A DNA stretch of 64,000 nucleotides, taken from positions 7,803,001 to 7,867,000 of the forward strand of contig NZ_CP088156.1 in assembly GCF_021088345.1 (NCBI RefSeq). The letters are read 5' to 3'. A model generated the notes under the pieces. The model saw only the letters and a list, made by a program, of their open reading frames with translations, ran no database searches and was not told where the DNA came from. The stretch comes from Bradyrhizobium ontarionense (GTDB taxonomy: Bacteria; Pseudomonadota; Alphaproteobacteria; Rhizobiales; Xanthobacteraceae). This document shows positions 43,913 to 53,632 of this stretch, in pieces (the stretch's first letter is position 1; the number at the start of each line of letters is the position of its first letter). The position numbers and the translations under genes are program-made.

Positions 43913-44833
43913 CTACCGCACGGCGGAGATGCGGCGGCTGGCTTCCGGCGATCCTTGCTCTGCGGCCTTGAGGTACCAGGCGCGGGCCTTGGCGGCGTCG
44001 GGGATGGCGCCGAGGATTCGCGATTTCGTCAGTTCTGCCGGGTCATAGGTTCGCGCGAGCAGGAGCGAGGCTTCGGCGCTTCCTGCGTCGGAAAGCCGGG
44101 TCAGGATCAGGCGTGCGCTCGCGACGTCACCTGCCGCAAGCAGGTCGCGTCCTCGCTTCATCAGCGAACTGACCTCGTCACGGGGCAATGGCACGGTCGG
44201 GCGTGGCGATGCTGTCGAGGCAGCGGGAGCGGGATTGGAGAACGCCGACGCGCCGGAGAGAGCGGGGGCCGGCGATGCCGGGGACGGCGCCAACGCGCGC
44301 GTCGCAACGTCGGTGCTGGTCGGGACCATGATGGACGCCACCGTTTGTGGCGGATCCTCCTGTGCGACCTTGGCTTCTGCCGGATCGATTTGAGCCAGGC
44401 TTTCCAGCACCGTGGACGGCATCATCTGGCTGGGGCCGCCTTGTGTTGCGCCGTGGTCCTCGAAAGTGACCATGTTCACGACGATCATGGCGACAGACGC
44501 AGCGATGCCGATGGCTGCGCCGATCTTGATGATGCCGCCGAGACGGGACGACCTGTCCGTATCCTCCGGCGGCAGCGGCATGACGACCGGATCGAGCTTC
44601 GAACTCCAGAGGCCACGAGGGAGTTCATCATCGTCGCCATTGGCGGCCGGCTGCGCCGGCATCGTATTTGGACGGGCGAGCAGGTGATGCGGCAGATGGG
44701 AATCGTCGAGGGGCTGGTCGTACGTTGCCGGACCGCCTTGAGCCTGATGGCGGCGCGGCGCGTATTTGCGGAGTTCTTCAGTCGCCCAAGGCGGCGTCGG
44801 CTTCGCCGGGTCGTTCTGAACTGGAGCACTCAT
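43913..44833 (-). CDS. Membrane-anchored Sel1/TPR protein
   Basis: This 306-residue protein has a Pro/Asp-rich cytoplasmic N-terminus (1-95) and one transmembrane helix at about 100-120 (IIKIGAAIGIAASVAMIVV). A Pro/Ala/Ser linker follows, then a C-terminal Sel1-like repeat region (LARTYDP, KARAWYLKAAEQGSPEASRRI). It could be an envelope scaffold. ATG 44833 follows AGGAGG. It is about 270 bases from the binding-protein gene start, a gap in which I see nothing. Confidence 0.75.
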   Translation of the reverse strand: MSAPVQNDPAKPTPPWATEELRKYAPRRHQAQGGPATYDQPLDDSHLPHHLLARPNTMPAQPAANGDDDELPRGLWSSKLDPVVMPLPPEDTDRSSRLGGIIKIGAAIGIAASVAMIVVNMVTFEDHGATQGGPSQMMPSTVLESLAQIDPAEAKVAQEDPPQTVASIMVPTSTDVATRALAPSPASPAPALSGASAFSNPAPAASTASPRPTVPLPRDEVSSLMKRGRDLLAAGDVASARLILTRLSDAGSAEASLLLARTYDPAELTKSRILGAIPDAAKARAWYLKAAEQGSPEASRRISAVR

Positions 44834-45291
44834 CACTAGCCTCCTGTCTCCGACGTGCGGGTCGCGGGAGAAAGCTTCAGCGCGTCGGGCGCACGCGGTC
44901 CAACCGAAGGTCGCATGATGCGGGTTCGGGGGGTCTGCACCAACTCTTCCGCCGAGACTAACAGGTTTGGTTTCCTTCCGACATGCGCGCCACCCTTTTC
45001 GCGCGTCGTGGTCACAATCGATGTTGCTTGGCCCCTAAGCTGATCAATGTTCTTGGCGGGAAGGGTGAGTAGGTAAGGCTATTTGATGGAAATTTCCCGG
45101 CCGCTCGCGCCGATGAATGCTCGCAATACGCGAGGTTTGGAGTAAATCGCGCCTGACGCGGGAAGATGGACTGGAGTATCGGGATGCCGCAGCCATTTCG
45201 ACTTTGCCGCGAGGTCAGGGGCTTAGCTGCCTGAAAGGTTGCGGGCGCCGTCGGATAATCCTGCAACCCCTGCGTGAAGTGACGAAAAGCA
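44834..45291. other. Intergenic stretch with no recognised feature
   Basis: About 460 bases separate the Sel1 gene start from the ahpCD terminator. I find no gene with good codon use, no sigma-54 or NifA site and no inverted repeat longer than a few bases. Confidence 0.5.
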
Positions 45292-45319
45292 AATGCGGCC
45301 GGACGATGCCGGCCGCATT
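45292..45319 (-). terminator. Terminator of ahpC-ahpD
   Basis: AATGCGGCCGG-ACGATG-CCGGCCGCATT is an 11-bp perfect stem. On the minus strand it is followed by GCTTTTCG. It lies 19 bases past the ahpD stop. Confidence 0.8.
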
Positions 45320-45337
45320 CACATATCCGGTCGATTT

Positions 45338-45883
45338 CTATTCAGCTGCCAGTGCGACGGTCACACCAGCGGCTTCGATCGCGACGGCGACCGACTGGAT
45401 GATGGCGGCAAAGCGCACCGCGGTCTGGATTGCGGCGGCGTCGACGCCCGCGTCCTGCAGAACCTTTTCGTGCGCGTCGATACAGGTGCCGCAGCCGTTG
45501 ATCGCCGACACCGCGAGCGACCACAGCTCGAAGTCGGCCTTGTCGACGCCGGGATTGGCGATGACGTTCATTCGCAGACGGGCCGGCATCGTCGCGTATT
45601 CCTTGTTCGACGCAAGATGCACGAAGCGATAGTAGACGTTGTTCATGGCCATGATCGCGGCGGCTGATTTCGCCGCCGCCAATGCAGCCGGCGACAGATG
45701 CGCGGCCGCGACCGATTCGAGGGCCGCCGTCACCGTCGGATTGCGGGTTGCGATTCCGCAGGCAACGAACAGGCCGTATTTGGCCTGCGGCGACAGCGTC
45801 TCATCCGACGCCATGGACGACAGGTTGAGCCTGACGTCCTTGGCGAAATCCGGGATCTGGTCCTTCAGCTGCTCGATCGACAT
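45338..45883 (-). CDS. ahpD: Alkylhydroperoxidase AhpD
   Basis: This 181-residue AhpD has the redox pair in [17 protein letters not shown] (C-x2-C followed by the catalytic histidine). It recycles the peroxiredoxin AhpC using dihydrolipoamide-type donors. ATG 45883 lies two bases after the ahpC stop. A sigma-54/NifA promoter upstream of ahpC would control both. Confidence 0.94.
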   Translation of the reverse strand: MSIEQLKDQIPDFAKDVRLNLSSMASDETLSPQAKYGLFVACGIATRNPTVTAALESVAAAHLSPAALAAAKSAAAIMAMNNVYYRFVHLASNKEYATMPARLRMNVIANPGVDKADFELWSLAVSAINGCGTCIDAHEKVLQDAGVDAAAIQTAVRFAAIIQSVAVAIEAAGVTVALAAE

Positions 45884-45885
45884 GA

Positions 45886-46440
45886 TCAAGCGACCTTCAG
45901 GGTCTCGCCGCCAACTTCGCGGTTGCAGGGGCAGAGCTCATCGGTCTGCAGGGCGTCGAGCACGCGCAACGTATCCTTCGGCGCGCGGCCGACATTGAGG
46001 TTGGTCGCGTAGACGTGCTGGATCGTGTTGTCGGGATCGACGATGAACGTATAGCGGTAGGCCACGCCGTCCGGTGAGCGGACGCCGAGACCGTCGACCA
46101 GCGCACCCTTGGTGTCGGCGAATTGCCAGATCGGCAGCTTATGCAGGTCCTTGTGGTCGCGACGCCAGGCCAGCTTGCAGAACTCGTTGTCGGTCGAGCC
46201 GCCGAGCACCACGGCGTCGCGGTCCGCGAAGTCCTTCGAGAGGCGAGCGAACTCGGCGATCTCGGTCGGGCAGACGAAAGTGAAGTCCTTCGGATAGAAG
46301 AAGATGATCTTCCACTTTCCGGGGAAGCTGGTCTCGGTCAGGGTCTCGAAGGCGCTCTCGCCCTTCTCCTCCTGAATATGAAAACCGGGCTTCACGCCGA
46401 CGATTTCGAACGATGGCAGCTTACTTCCAATTCCGAGCAT
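45886..46440 (-). CDS. ahpC: Peroxiredoxin AhpC
   Basis: This 184-residue peroxiredoxin reduces hydrogen peroxide and alkyl peroxides. The peroxidatic cysteine is in [14 protein letters not shown] and the C-terminal pair in [11 protein letters not shown], as in AhpC proteins that work with AhpD. GGAG precedes ATG 46440; the frame is open 10 codons further upstream. Confidence 0.94.
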   Translation of the reverse strand: MLGIGSKLPSFEIVGVKPGFHIQEEKGESAFETLTETSFPGKWKIIFFYPKDFTFVCPTEIAEFARLSKDFADRDAVVLGGSTDNEFCKLAWRRDHKDLHKLPIWQFADTKGALVDGLGVRSPDGVAYRYTFIVDPDNTIQHVYATNLNVGRAPKDTLRVLDALQTDELCPCNREVGGETLKVA

Positions 46441-46490
46441 GTCGCACTCCAAGAAATTTCTGCGCTGCAATAGCGAGGCTCATTGTGCAT

Positions 46491-46506
46491 TGCAAGCGAT
46501 ATGCCA
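46491..46506 (-). promoter_or_regulatory. sigma-54 promoter of ahpC-ahpD
   Basis: Read on the minus strand the sequence is TGGCATATCGCTTGCA, a near-perfect -24/-12 element 51 bases before the ahpC start. Confidence 0.82.
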
Positions 46507-46528
46507 TTAGCTATCAACATCAATGCTT

Positions 46529-46544
46529 TGTCGGAAAGTCGACA
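46529..46544. promoter_or_regulatory. NifA site of ahpC-ahpD
   Basis: TGTCGGAAAGTCGACA is an exact TGT-N10-ACA site about 23 bases beyond the -24 element. The spacing is shorter than usual, but site and promoter together are unlikely by chance. Confidence 0.65.
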
Positions 46545-47011
46545 GTCGGCTTTGATGATGTTGCGGTTGCGAATGCGAGCGATGTTCGAGACGTGCCCAT
46601 GGGCGTGATGAGATGACGGCGCAGCGTCCGATTCGTAACATTCGGCTGAATGCGCGTGCACACATGCAGAGCGTGCGTCCGGTCCAGGTCACAAAGAAGA
46701 GTTGATGCGGTCGGCCTCGACTGGATGTCCGATGCGGGACAGGAGCCGCGTCCGCAGCTGCGGCGGGCCTGCAATTTCTTTGTGCGGGCATCGTGGCAAA
46801 ATTGACATTATGGCCGCGGCTGCGATGCATGTTTGATCAAAGCGACTCGCCAAGCGGCAGCAACGCGACATCCTCTCGGCAGTGCGCAGCCCGAGACGCG
46901 GCAGCGGACCTTGCACCGTCAGCTTTTCAGCAGATCGCGTCTGTTATTTCGCCTTGCTGCTGCACCAAGCGAACATAGTCTCGCCAGCGCGACTGAACCA
47001 CCCGTGGATCG
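46545..47011. other. Intergenic stretch without supported genes
   Basis: No frame here has a start, ribosome site and convincing codon pattern, and no repeats or further sigma-54 sites are seen. The open frame from 46882 runs into the amidase remnant but its first 45 residues do not look like a real protein. Confidence 0.45.
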
Positions 47012-47244
47012 AGACACCGACACATATCTGCACATTGGGCTGTGCGCGTCCGCTCGAGGACGCAATGCGGATTGCGTTCGAGAAAGTGATCAACTGGCTG
47101 GAGGACGATTGGAAGATTCCGGCGCCCGAGGCCTGCATGCTGCTCGGCCAGATCGCCGAGGCGCGCTGCACCCAGGTGGTCAATCCGAAATACACCTACA
47201 TCTGCAAGACCAACAAGGCCGTGCTGGTCGGCTACCACGGCTGA
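47012..47244 (+). pseudogene. C-terminal remnant of an acetamidase/formamidase-type gene
   Basis: The frame encodes TPTHICTLGCARPLEDAMRI, VINWLEDDWKIPAPEACMLLG and EARCTQVVNPKYTYICK. This looks like the C-terminal end of the acetamidase/formamidase family, whose members are normally over 300 residues. The upstream three-quarters is missing, so it is probably 5'-truncated. The boundary at 47012 is approximate. An SDR gene follows 31 bases on. Confidence 0.6.
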
Positions 47245-47275
47245 ATCCGTAGACGTACACATAGGGGAGAGGATC

Positions 47276-48031
47276 ATGGATCTGGGATTGGCCGGCAAGG
47301 GCGTGCTGGTGACCGGCGGCAGCAAGGGCATCGGGCTTGCGATCGCCGAACTGTTCGCCGCTGAAGGCGCGAATGTCGCGATCTGCGCGCGCGATGCGGC
47401 AGCCGTCGGCAATGCTGTCGCGAAGCTCATAAGCAGAGGCGTCAAGGCGTGGGGGCAGGGGATCGACGTCGCCGACGCCGTCGCGCTGAAGGGCTGGGTG
47501 GATGGGGCCGCCGCGGAGTTCGGCGGCGTCGATTGCGTGGTCTGCAATGTCAGCTCGCTCGCCGTCGGCGATTCTCCCGAGACCTGGGAAAAATCCTTCC
47601 GCATCGACATGATGCACACCGTCAACACGGTGGCCGCGGCCGTTCCCTATCTCGAGAAGTCGACATCCGCCTCGATCATCATCATCTCCAGCGTATCCGG
47701 ATTTGAGGTCGACTTCGCTGCGGGATCCTATGGGGCGATCAAGGGCGCCTTGATCCACTACGCGAAGGGGCTTGCACATCAGCTCGTCGGCAAGGGGATC
47801 CGTGTCAACGCGGTCTCTCCGGGCAACACCTACTTCGATGGCGGCATCTGGCAGAACATCGAGAATGGGTCGCCGGACCTGTTCAAGACCGCGATGGGCC
47901 TGAATCCGACGGGGCGTATGGGCACCGCCGAGGAGGTGGCTTACGGCGTCGTCATCCTCGCCAGTCCGCTGGCGAGCCGGATCTCCGGAACCAACCTGAT
48001 CATCGATGGCGCTCTGACGAAGGCGGTCTAG
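47276..48031 (+). CDS. SDR-family oxidoreductase
   Basis: This 251-residue short-chain dehydrogenase has the NAD(P) motif TGGSKGIGLAIAE, NVSSLAV near residue 91, and IIIISSVSGFEVDFAAGSYGAIKGALIHYAK with the Ser, Tyr and Lys of the active site. The substrate cannot be read from the sequence. GGGGAGAGG precedes the start. It may have belonged with the decayed amidase gene upstream. Confidence 0.9.
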   Translation: MDLGLAGKGVLVTGGSKGIGLAIAELFAAEGANVAICARDAAAVGNAVAKLISRGVKAWGQGIDVADAVALKGWVDGAAAEFGGVDCVVCNVSSLAVGDSPETWEKSFRIDMMHTVNTVAAAVPYLEKSTSASIIIISSVSGFEVDFAAGSYGAIKGALIHYAKGLAHQLVGKGIRVNAVSPGNTYFDGGIWQNIENGSPDLFKTAMGLNPTGRMGTAEEVAYGVVILASPLASRISGTNLIIDGALTKAV

Positions 48032-48108
48032 GTCCGTTGAGATAGCGATCGTCGGTGTTCGCCTGGCAGGCGCCACCGCATGTCGCGGCCATGCCGAGTT
48101 GACGGCCA

Positions 48109-48819
48109 CTACGGCTGTCGAGCAGCCGTGAGCGGCCAGTCTGCGATGATGCGGAAACCGGCCCGGGCGTCGGCTTGACGGAACAGCACGATCCGGTCGA
48201 TTGCCAAGGTCGCCAGTGCGAGCGCTTCGAAGCGGCTCTGGAGCATGGACAGAATGGGACGACGCCGTTCGTCGGAGAGGCGGCAGGTCAGCGTCATGTG
48301 GAAGCGGAAATCCTCCATGACATACGGATAGCCCCAGCGGTCGAGATGATCGCGCTGGCGCGGCGTCAGCAGCTCGGGCTTGCGGCGCGCGCGATCCTCC
48401 GCCGTCGTCGGTGCACGAAACGGCTCGAAGGCCTCGACGCAATCGGTCGCGAGCATTTGCAATGCCGGCGAAGCATCGCCGGGAATCGCTGCGATGAAAC
48501 CGCTGATCGCGTCCACGACCGGCCGGATGATCGGCAGCACCCTCGGCGCAGCCGCGAAGTCGGCGCAGGCTGCGCACAGCTCGGCTTCGCTCTTGGTGTC
48601 GGCCAAGGCAAACGGTGCCTTCAGCGTGGCATGGAAGCCGTATTTGCGCGCGTCGGCAGTCAGCTCCGACCAGTCGGGGATCAGGTTCACGATGTCCTCG
48701 GGAAACCCGACGTCTTCGCCCGCCCATGCGTCGTAGCCGAGGAGGCTCGCGCCGAACTGCGACAGCGCCGTCCCGGCCGCAGGCGCATAGTAGATGGCAT
48801 AACGCGGGAGGCCGGCCAC
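48109..48819 (-). CDS. DUF1045 protein of phosphonate metabolism (2H phosphoesterase-like)
   Basis: This 236-residue protein has the two H-x-T-L motifs of the 2H phosphoesterase fold (GFHATLKAPF near residue 61 and FHMTLTCRL near 172). It belongs to the DUF1045 family encoded with C-P lyase genes. It may act on cyclic or ribose phosphate intermediates, which is inference. It lies 6 bases after phnM on the minus strand. Confidence 0.88.
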   Translation of the reverse strand: MAGLPRYAIYYAPAAGTALSQFGASLLGYDAWAGEDVGFPEDIVNLIPDWSELTADARKYGFHATLKAPFALADTKSEAELCAACADFAAAPRVLPIIRPVVDAISGFIAAIPGDASPALQMLATDCVEAFEPFRAPTTAEDRARRKPELLTPRQRDHLDRWGYPYVMEDFRFHMTLTCRLSDERRRPILSMLQSRFEALALATLAIDRIVLFRQADARAGFRIIADWPLTAARQP

Positions 48820-48825
48820 GGGCGC

Positions 48826-50013
48826 CTACTCCGCAGCAGCAGCGCGCGCCGGCAGGGCCATGCTCAGCCGATTGGCCTCGGTGAGATGGACCAGCCGGCC
48901 GGATGCGATCACGGCAACGACGCGTGGTCGCAGCGGAGCGCTGTCGTCGACCAGGATGATATCGGCGCGGCGGCCTTCTGCGAGCGAACCGCGGTCCGAC
49001 AGTCCCGCGGCTCGCGCCGGCCCATCCGAGACCAGGGCCCAGGCACGGGACAAAGGAAGAATGCCGTCGGCGACCAGCCGATACGCGGCCAGCAACGGCG
49101 CGGGATAATAGTAGTCCGATGCCAGGACGGAGCACAGCCCCTTGGCGATCATGTCGCTCGCCTTGGTCCATCCGGTATGGCTGCCGCCGCGGACCACGTT
49201 GGGTGCACCGAACACGATGGCGTCGCCGCCTTCGGCGGCTTCACGCGCGGTCTCCTCATTGACGGGAAACTCGGCGATGGTCACGCCTTGGCTTCGAAAT
49301 GCCTTGCGCATCGCCGGGCTATCGTCATCGTGCGACAGCATGCGGATGTCCGCTTTGCGGGCAACTTCAGCCAGACGAGCGATCGAAGCCGGAACGGCAT
49401 CGGCGCGGGAGACCATGCGCTCGACCAGGCGATCGAACTCCGGGCCGGACAGTCCGGTGCGGTCGACCATGCGCTGGCGCTTGTGCGGCTTCTCGAGGCT
49501 CGCGACCGTCGAATCCATGTGATCGTTGAAGGCGAACAGGTCGACGCGCCGATCGGCGAGCCACTGTCGGATCTCGTCCTCGTCGTCGAGATTGTATGTC
49601 TCGTGACGCAGGTGGAAGCGCGTGTCGGCGGCAAGCCGCGGGCGCAGGGCCTCGATCGACTCGAGCAGCCGTCGCGCATTGTCGGCGCTGCGCAGGCCCG
49701 GCTCCCACGACCAGGTCGTCGCATGGAAGACGGTCGTGATACCGTTGCCGATCGCCTGGCGGTCGCTGTCGATCAGCGCCACGTCGGTCGGGAAATCGAC
49801 GCCGGCGCGCGGCATCATCTGCCGTTCAAAAGCGTCGCCGTGAACGTCGACGATGCCTGGCAGCACGGTTAATCCGCCGGCATCGAGCGCGAGACCCGGC
49901 CGCTGCGGGAAGGTGTCGACCTCTGTGATGATTCCGTCGGAAACAACCAAGGACGTGCCGACAAGGTCGGGGCCGATCAGGCCGCGGCCGCCGGAGATCA
50001 ATATTTCTCTCAT
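48826..50013 (-). CDS. phnM: PhnM, ribose 1-methylphosphonate 5-triphosphate diphosphatase
   Basis: This 395-residue amidohydrolase-fold enzyme removes diphosphate from the PhnGHIL product. Metal motifs include [11 protein letters not shown] near residue 56, [16 protein letters not shown] and [12 protein letters not shown]; the first reads H-G-D as in PhnM. It overlaps the acetyltransferase gene by ATGA. Confidence 0.95.
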   Translation of the reverse strand: MREILISGGRGLIGPDLVGTSLVVSDGIITEVDTFPQRPGLALDAGGLTVLPGIVDVHGDAFERQMMPRAGVDFPTDVALIDSDRQAIGNGITTVFHATTWSWEPGLRSADNARRLLESIEALRPRLAADTRFHLRHETYNLDDEDEIRQWLADRRVDLFAFNDHMDSTVASLEKPHKRQRMVDRTGLSGPEFDRLVERMVSRADAVPASIARLAEVARKADIRMLSHDDDSPAMRKAFRSQGVTIAEFPVNEETAREAAEGGDAIVFGAPNVVRGGSHTGWTKASDMIAKGLCSVLASDYYYPAPLLAAYRLVADGILPLSRAWALVSDGPARAAGLSDRGSLAEGRRADIILVDDSAPLRPRVVAVIASGRLVHLTEANRLSMALPARAAAAE

Positions 50014-50672
50014 GGGACGGCACTCTGCCGCATCGAGGCCGGGGCGTCGAGAGTTGCTTCGTACTTGTCCAGGAACTCTGCGATCCCAAGACGCCTGAAA
50101 TCCGGTAGAGCCGTCCGCAACGCCCCATGGTCCCAATCCCACCAGGCAAGATTTACGAGCCGCTGTTCGATATCGATCGGAAACCGGCGCTTGATCACGC
50201 GGGCTGGGTTGCCGGCGACGATCGTGTACGCCGGGACATCCTTGGTGACGATGGCTCCGGCCGCCACGACGGCACCCGTCCCGATGCTGCGGCCCGGCAG
50301 CACGATCGCGCCATGGCCGATCCAGACGTCGTGACCGATGTCGACGTGATGCTCCCTGCGCCAGGCGAAGAAGTCAGCGTCGTCCGGCTCACCTGGGAAA
50401 TAGGCACTGGCGCGGTAGGTGAAGTGCGCCTGCGTGGCGCGATGCATCGGATGATTGCCGGGATTGATCCGGGTCATCGCGGCGATCGAGCAGAACTTTC
50501 CGATGCTCGTGTAGGTGATCTGGGCGTCGTTGACGACATAGGAGTAGTCGCCCATCGTCACCTCCAGGAGCATGGTGCGGGCTCCGACCTCGCAATAGGC
50601 ACCCAGCGTCGTCCCCTGGACCTTCGCGCTGGGATCAATTGTCGGTTTCACGGAAAGGATGTTGCCTGCCAT
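50010..50672 (-). CDS. Hexapeptide-repeat acetyltransferase of the phn locus
   Basis: This protein of 220 residues is a left-handed beta-helix acyltransferase with [20 protein letters not shown] and [22 protein letters not shown], then the C-terminal [10 protein letters not shown]. It matches the CatB-like acetyltransferase that accompanies C-P lyase genes. I chose ATG 50672 for protein fit; no strong ribosome site is visible. A Pho-box-like repeat at 50728-50745 lies upstream. Confidence 0.85.
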   Translation of the reverse strand: MAGNILSVKPTIDPSAKVQGTTLGAYCEVGARTMLLEVTMGDYSYVVNDAQITYTSIGKFCSIAAMTRINPGNHPMHRATQAHFTYRASAYFPGEPDDADFFAWRREHHVDIGHDVWIGHGAIVLPGRSIGTGAVVAAGAIVTKDVPAYTIVAGNPARVIKRRFPIDIEQRLVNLAWWDWDHGALRTALPDFRRLGIAEFLDKYEATLDAPASMRQSAVP

Positions 50673-50727
50673 CTGATGTTCTTGTCTCGGCCTCGAAGCT
50701 TTGCTGTCACCGTATTCGGCATCCAAC

Positions 50728-50745
50728 ATGACAATGGGATGACAA
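50728..50745 (-). promoter_or_regulatory. Pho box of the acetyltransferase-phnM operon
   Basis: Read on the minus strand the sequence is TTGTCAT-CCCA-TTGTCAT, two identical 7-base repeats with an 11-base period and six of seven bases matching the CTGTCAT PhoB half-site. Confidence 0.75.
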
Positions 50746-50793
50746 TTGCGCCTCGCGGAGGCGGGTGTGGACCGTCTCTGTCATGCGGGACGA

Positions 50794-50811
50794 TTGTCAC
50801 ATAACTGTAGA
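50794..50811 (+). promoter_or_regulatory. Pho box of phnCDE
   Basis: TTGTCAC-ATAA-CTGTAGA has the 7-4-7 PhoB layout 46 bases before phnC. A further CTGTCAT half-site stands at 50778-50784. Confidence 0.6.
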
Positions 50812-50856
50812 AACCACGCGCTAGCGATGCTCCAGGCTTAGCCTGTGGAGTTGTGA

Positions 50857-51669
50857 ATGCTGGTAGTGGAAGGCCTGACGTGCCGCTTCGGCACGAAAGC
50901 CGCAATCGACAACGTGACGTTTTCGGTGACGCCGGGCAGCTTCGTCGGCGTGATCGGCCGTTCCGGCGCCGGCAAATCCACGCTGCTGCGGTCCATCAAC
51001 CGGCTGAACCCGGTGAGCGATGGCCGGATCCTCTATAAGGACATCGACGTCACGACGCTGCGCGGCCGCGAGTTGCGGCAGTGGCGCGCCCGCTCGGCGA
51101 TGATCTTCCAACAGTTCAACCTGGTCGGCCGGCTTGACGTGCTGAGCAACGTGCTGATGGGGCGCTTGGCTGAAGTGTCCTCCTGGCGATCGCTGGCGCA
51201 GCTCTGGCCGGCCGAGGATATCGCGGTCGCGCTGTCGGCGCTCGAGCAGTTCGACATCGCCGCGTTGGCTGCTCAACGTGCGGACCAATTGTCGGGCGGC
51301 CAGCAGCAACGTGTCGCGATCGCGCGCGCGCTAGTGCAGAACCCGGAGATCATCCTCGCCGACGAGCCGATCGCCTCGCTCGATCCTCGCAACACCAAGA
51401 TCGTGATGGATGCGCTGCTGCGCATCAACAAGCATTTCGGCATCACGGTGATCTGCAACCTGCACTCGCTCGATCTCGCGCGGACCTATTGTGACCGCCT
51501 GATCGGCATGGCGACAGGCCGCCTCGTGTTCGATGACGTGCCTGCCGCGCTGACCGCCCAGATCGCTCGCGAGCTTTACGACCTCGAAGCCGACGAGGTG
51601 ATGGGTACCGTGCCGCCGCCGGTTTCCGGTACCGCAATTCCGGCTCTCGGCGAAGTTGCCGCGGCCTGA
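50857..51669 (+). CDS. phnC: PhnC, phosphonate ABC transporter ATPase
   Basis: This 270-residue ATPase has Walker [10 protein letters not shown], the signature [15 protein letters not shown] and Walker [14 protein letters not shown]. It energises uptake of phosphonates through PhnD and the two PhnE proteins encoded after it. It begins with an ATG 45 bases after the Pho-box-like repeat. Confidence 0.95.
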   Translation: MLVVEGLTCRFGTKAAIDNVTFSVTPGSFVGVIGRSGAGKSTLLRSINRLNPVSDGRILYKDIDVTTLRGRELRQWRARSAMIFQQFNLVGRLDVLSNVLMGRLAEVSSWRSLAQLWPAEDIAVALSALEQFDIAALAAQRADQLSGGQQQRVAIARALVQNPEIILADEPIASLDPRNTKIVMDALLRINKHFGITVICNLHSLDLARTYCDRLIGMATGRLVFDDVPAALTAQIARELYDLEADEVMGTVPPPVSGTAIPALGEVAAA

Positions 51670-51743
51670 TCTTGTCCTGCGTTCGACTGCGGCGCGCGCC
51701 GCACACCGAGTTCTCAGTTCAACCTGACTTGAAAGGTGACCCT

Positions 51744-52673
51744 ATGATCAACCGTCGTCTCATTGTTGCCGGCCTGGCGTCGCTGGCCCTGACCGCGTCT
51801 GCGTCCGCCGAAGATTGGCGGACGAAATATCCGGAAATCACGTTCGCCGTTCATCCGGAAGAAAATGCATCTGGCGTGACCGAGCGCTACACCCCGTTCG
51901 TCAACTACCTTTCGAAGGAACTCGGCGTGAAGGTCACGCTGCGCATCGCCAACGATTACGCGGCGGTGATCGAGGGGCAGCGCGCGGGCAATATTCACAT
52001 CGGCTATTATGGTCCGGCCTCGTTTGCGCGCGCCCGGCTGACCGGCGTGAAGACCGACGCCTTCGTGATCGACGTCAATGCCGACGGCTCGAAGGGCTAT
52101 TACTCGGTGTTCTACGTGCTCGCCAAGAGCCCCTATCGGAAGATCGAGGACCTGAAGGGAAAGAACCTGGGCCTGGTCGATCCGAACTCGACGTCCGGCA
52201 ACAACATGCCGCGCTTCAGCCTGAACCAGAAGGGGATCGACGCCGATTCCTATTTCTCCAAGGTCGTGTTCACCGGCAGTCATGAGAACGCGGTGCTGGC
52301 GCTGGCGCAAGGCACCGTCGAGGTCGCCGCCAACTGGTGGAAGACCGATGACGATTCCAACCTGGCCCGCATGATCACCAAGAACATGGTGAAGTCGGCT
52401 GACGGCAAGACGCTGACCAAGGACGATTTCCGCATCATCGCGAAGTCCGAGCTGATCATCAACTCGCCTTTCGCCTACCTCAGCGATCTTCCTGAAGACA
52501 TGAAGGCCGCGATCAAGAAGGCGTTCCTGGACGCGGCGACGAAGGAGCCGGACACCTTCAACAAGCTGTCGGACGGCAAGAACAAGCCGTGGGAGTCGAC
52601 CAGCAACGAGGATTTCAACAAGACCATCGAGCTGATCAAGTTCGTCGACAATCTCCGCAAGAAGGGATCGTAA
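51744..52673 (+). CDS. phnD: PhnD, phosphonate-binding periplasmic protein
   Basis: This 309-residue protein has a cleavable signal (MINRRLIVAGLASLALTASA, cut after ASA) and the PhnD fold: FAVHPEENASGVTERYTPFV, GYYGPASFARARL and VDPNSTSGNNMPRF for ligand binding. It delivers phosphonates to PhnE. Confidence 0.95.
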   Translation: MINRRLIVAGLASLALTASASAEDWRTKYPEITFAVHPEENASGVTERYTPFVNYLSKELGVKVTLRIANDYAAVIEGQRAGNIHIGYYGPASFARARLTGVKTDAFVIDVNADGSKGYYSVFYVLAKSPYRKIEDLKGKNLGLVDPNSTSGNNMPRFSLNQKGIDADSYFSKVVFTGSHENAVLALAQGTVEVAANWWKTDDDSNLARMITKNMVKSADGKTLTKDDFRIIAKSELIINSPFAYLSDLPEDMKAAIKKAFLDAATKEPDTFNKLSDGKNKPWESTSNEDFNKTIELIKFVDNLRKKGS

Positions 52674-52691
52674 GCGTCGGCACCGCTTTCG

Positions 52692-52718
52692 AAGGCCGGG
52701 TCTGGCTGACCCGGCCTT
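52692..52718 (+). terminator. Hairpin between phnD and phnE
   Basis: AAGGCCGGGTC-TGGCT-GACCCGGCCTT is an 11-bp stem followed by TCCCTTT. It probably limits transcription so that the binding protein exceeds the permeases. Confidence 0.7.
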
Positions 52719-52747
52719 TCCCTTTGTTCCGTCTCGTCAGGCTTGCA

Positions 52748-53632
52748 ATGGCTTCAGCCGTTTCCATTCTTCCGAATGCTCAGCTCGCCAGCCTGAACGA
52801 GGCCTATCGCAAGGCAGTCGCGCGCAAGCGGCTGCGGCTTGCGCTCGGGGCGGCGCTGTTCGTGGTCCTGCTCGTTGTCGCCAGCGTCGGCGCGGAAGTG
52901 AACCTGCGGACCTTGTTCACCTATTTCGGCAATTTCGTCAGCTACTTCGACCGTCTCCTGAAGCTCGACGACGGCAACCGCGTCTGGACCAACATTCCGG
53001 AATGGTTCTGGGGCTTCCGCAAGTGGCTCCTGATGCTCGGCGAGACCCTGCTGATCAGCTATGTCGGCACCCTGCTTGGTGCGGTTCTGGGCTTCGCATT
53101 GAATTTCCTGGCGGCAGAGAACACGTCGCCCGCACCGTGGCTGCGCTTTGCCGTGCGCCGGCTGCTCGAATTCGTCCGCACGGTCCCGGGCATCGTCTTC
53201 GCGTTGGTCTTTGTAATGGCATTTGGGCTCGGGCCGATGGCCGGCGTACTCGCGATCGCCCTGCATTCGACCGGCGCTCTGGGCAAGCTGTTCACCGAGG
53301 TCGTTGAGAATGCCGACATGAAGCCGGTCGAGGGCATCCGCTCCACCGGCGCAAGCTGGCTGGCCTGCATGCGTTTTGGGGTGCTGCCACAGGTGATCGC
53401 CGGTTATGCGAGCTATACGCTGCTGCGCTTCGAGATCAACGTGCGTGAGGCCTCGGTGATGGGCTTCGTCGGTGCGGGCGGGATCGGACAGGAACTGGTG
53501 GTCGCGATCCGCAAGTTCTATTATTCCGACGTCAGCGCGATCTTGGTCCTGATCATCGTTGCCGTGTTCCTGATCGATATAAGCACCGGCTGGCTGCGTG
53601 CCCGCCTATTTGGCGCTGAGGGCCGGCCATGA
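52748..53632 (+). CDS. phnE: PhnE, phosphonate ABC permease (first)
   Basis: This 294-residue integral membrane protein has hydrophobic helices at about 30-52, 105-125, 150-175 and near the C-terminus. The EAA-type loop is GIRSTGASWLACMRFGVLPQV, and GFVGAGGIGQELV follows. ATG 52748 is the family start. It overlaps the next permease gene by ATGA. Confidence 0.94.
   Translation: MASAVSILPNAQLASLNEAYRKAVARKRLRLALGAALFVVLLVVASVGAEVNLRTLFTYFGNFVSYFDRLLKLDDGNRVWTNIPEWFWGFRKWLLMLGETLLISYVGTLLGAVLGFALNFLAAENTSPAPWLRFAVRRLLEFVRTVPGIVFALVFVMAFGLGPMAGVLAIALHSTGALGKLFTEVVENADMKPVEGIRSTGASWLACMRFGVLPQVIAGYASYTLLRFEINVREASVMGFVGAGGIGQELVVAIRKFYYSDVSAILVLIIVAVFLIDISTGWLRARLFGAEGRP

Noticed and set aside
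46882..47244. Reading the amidase-like frame as an intact 120-residue gene from 46882
   Set aside because: The first 45 residues have unusual composition for this genome's proteins, there is no ribosome site, and similarity starts only near residue 45. A 5'-truncated remnant is more likely.
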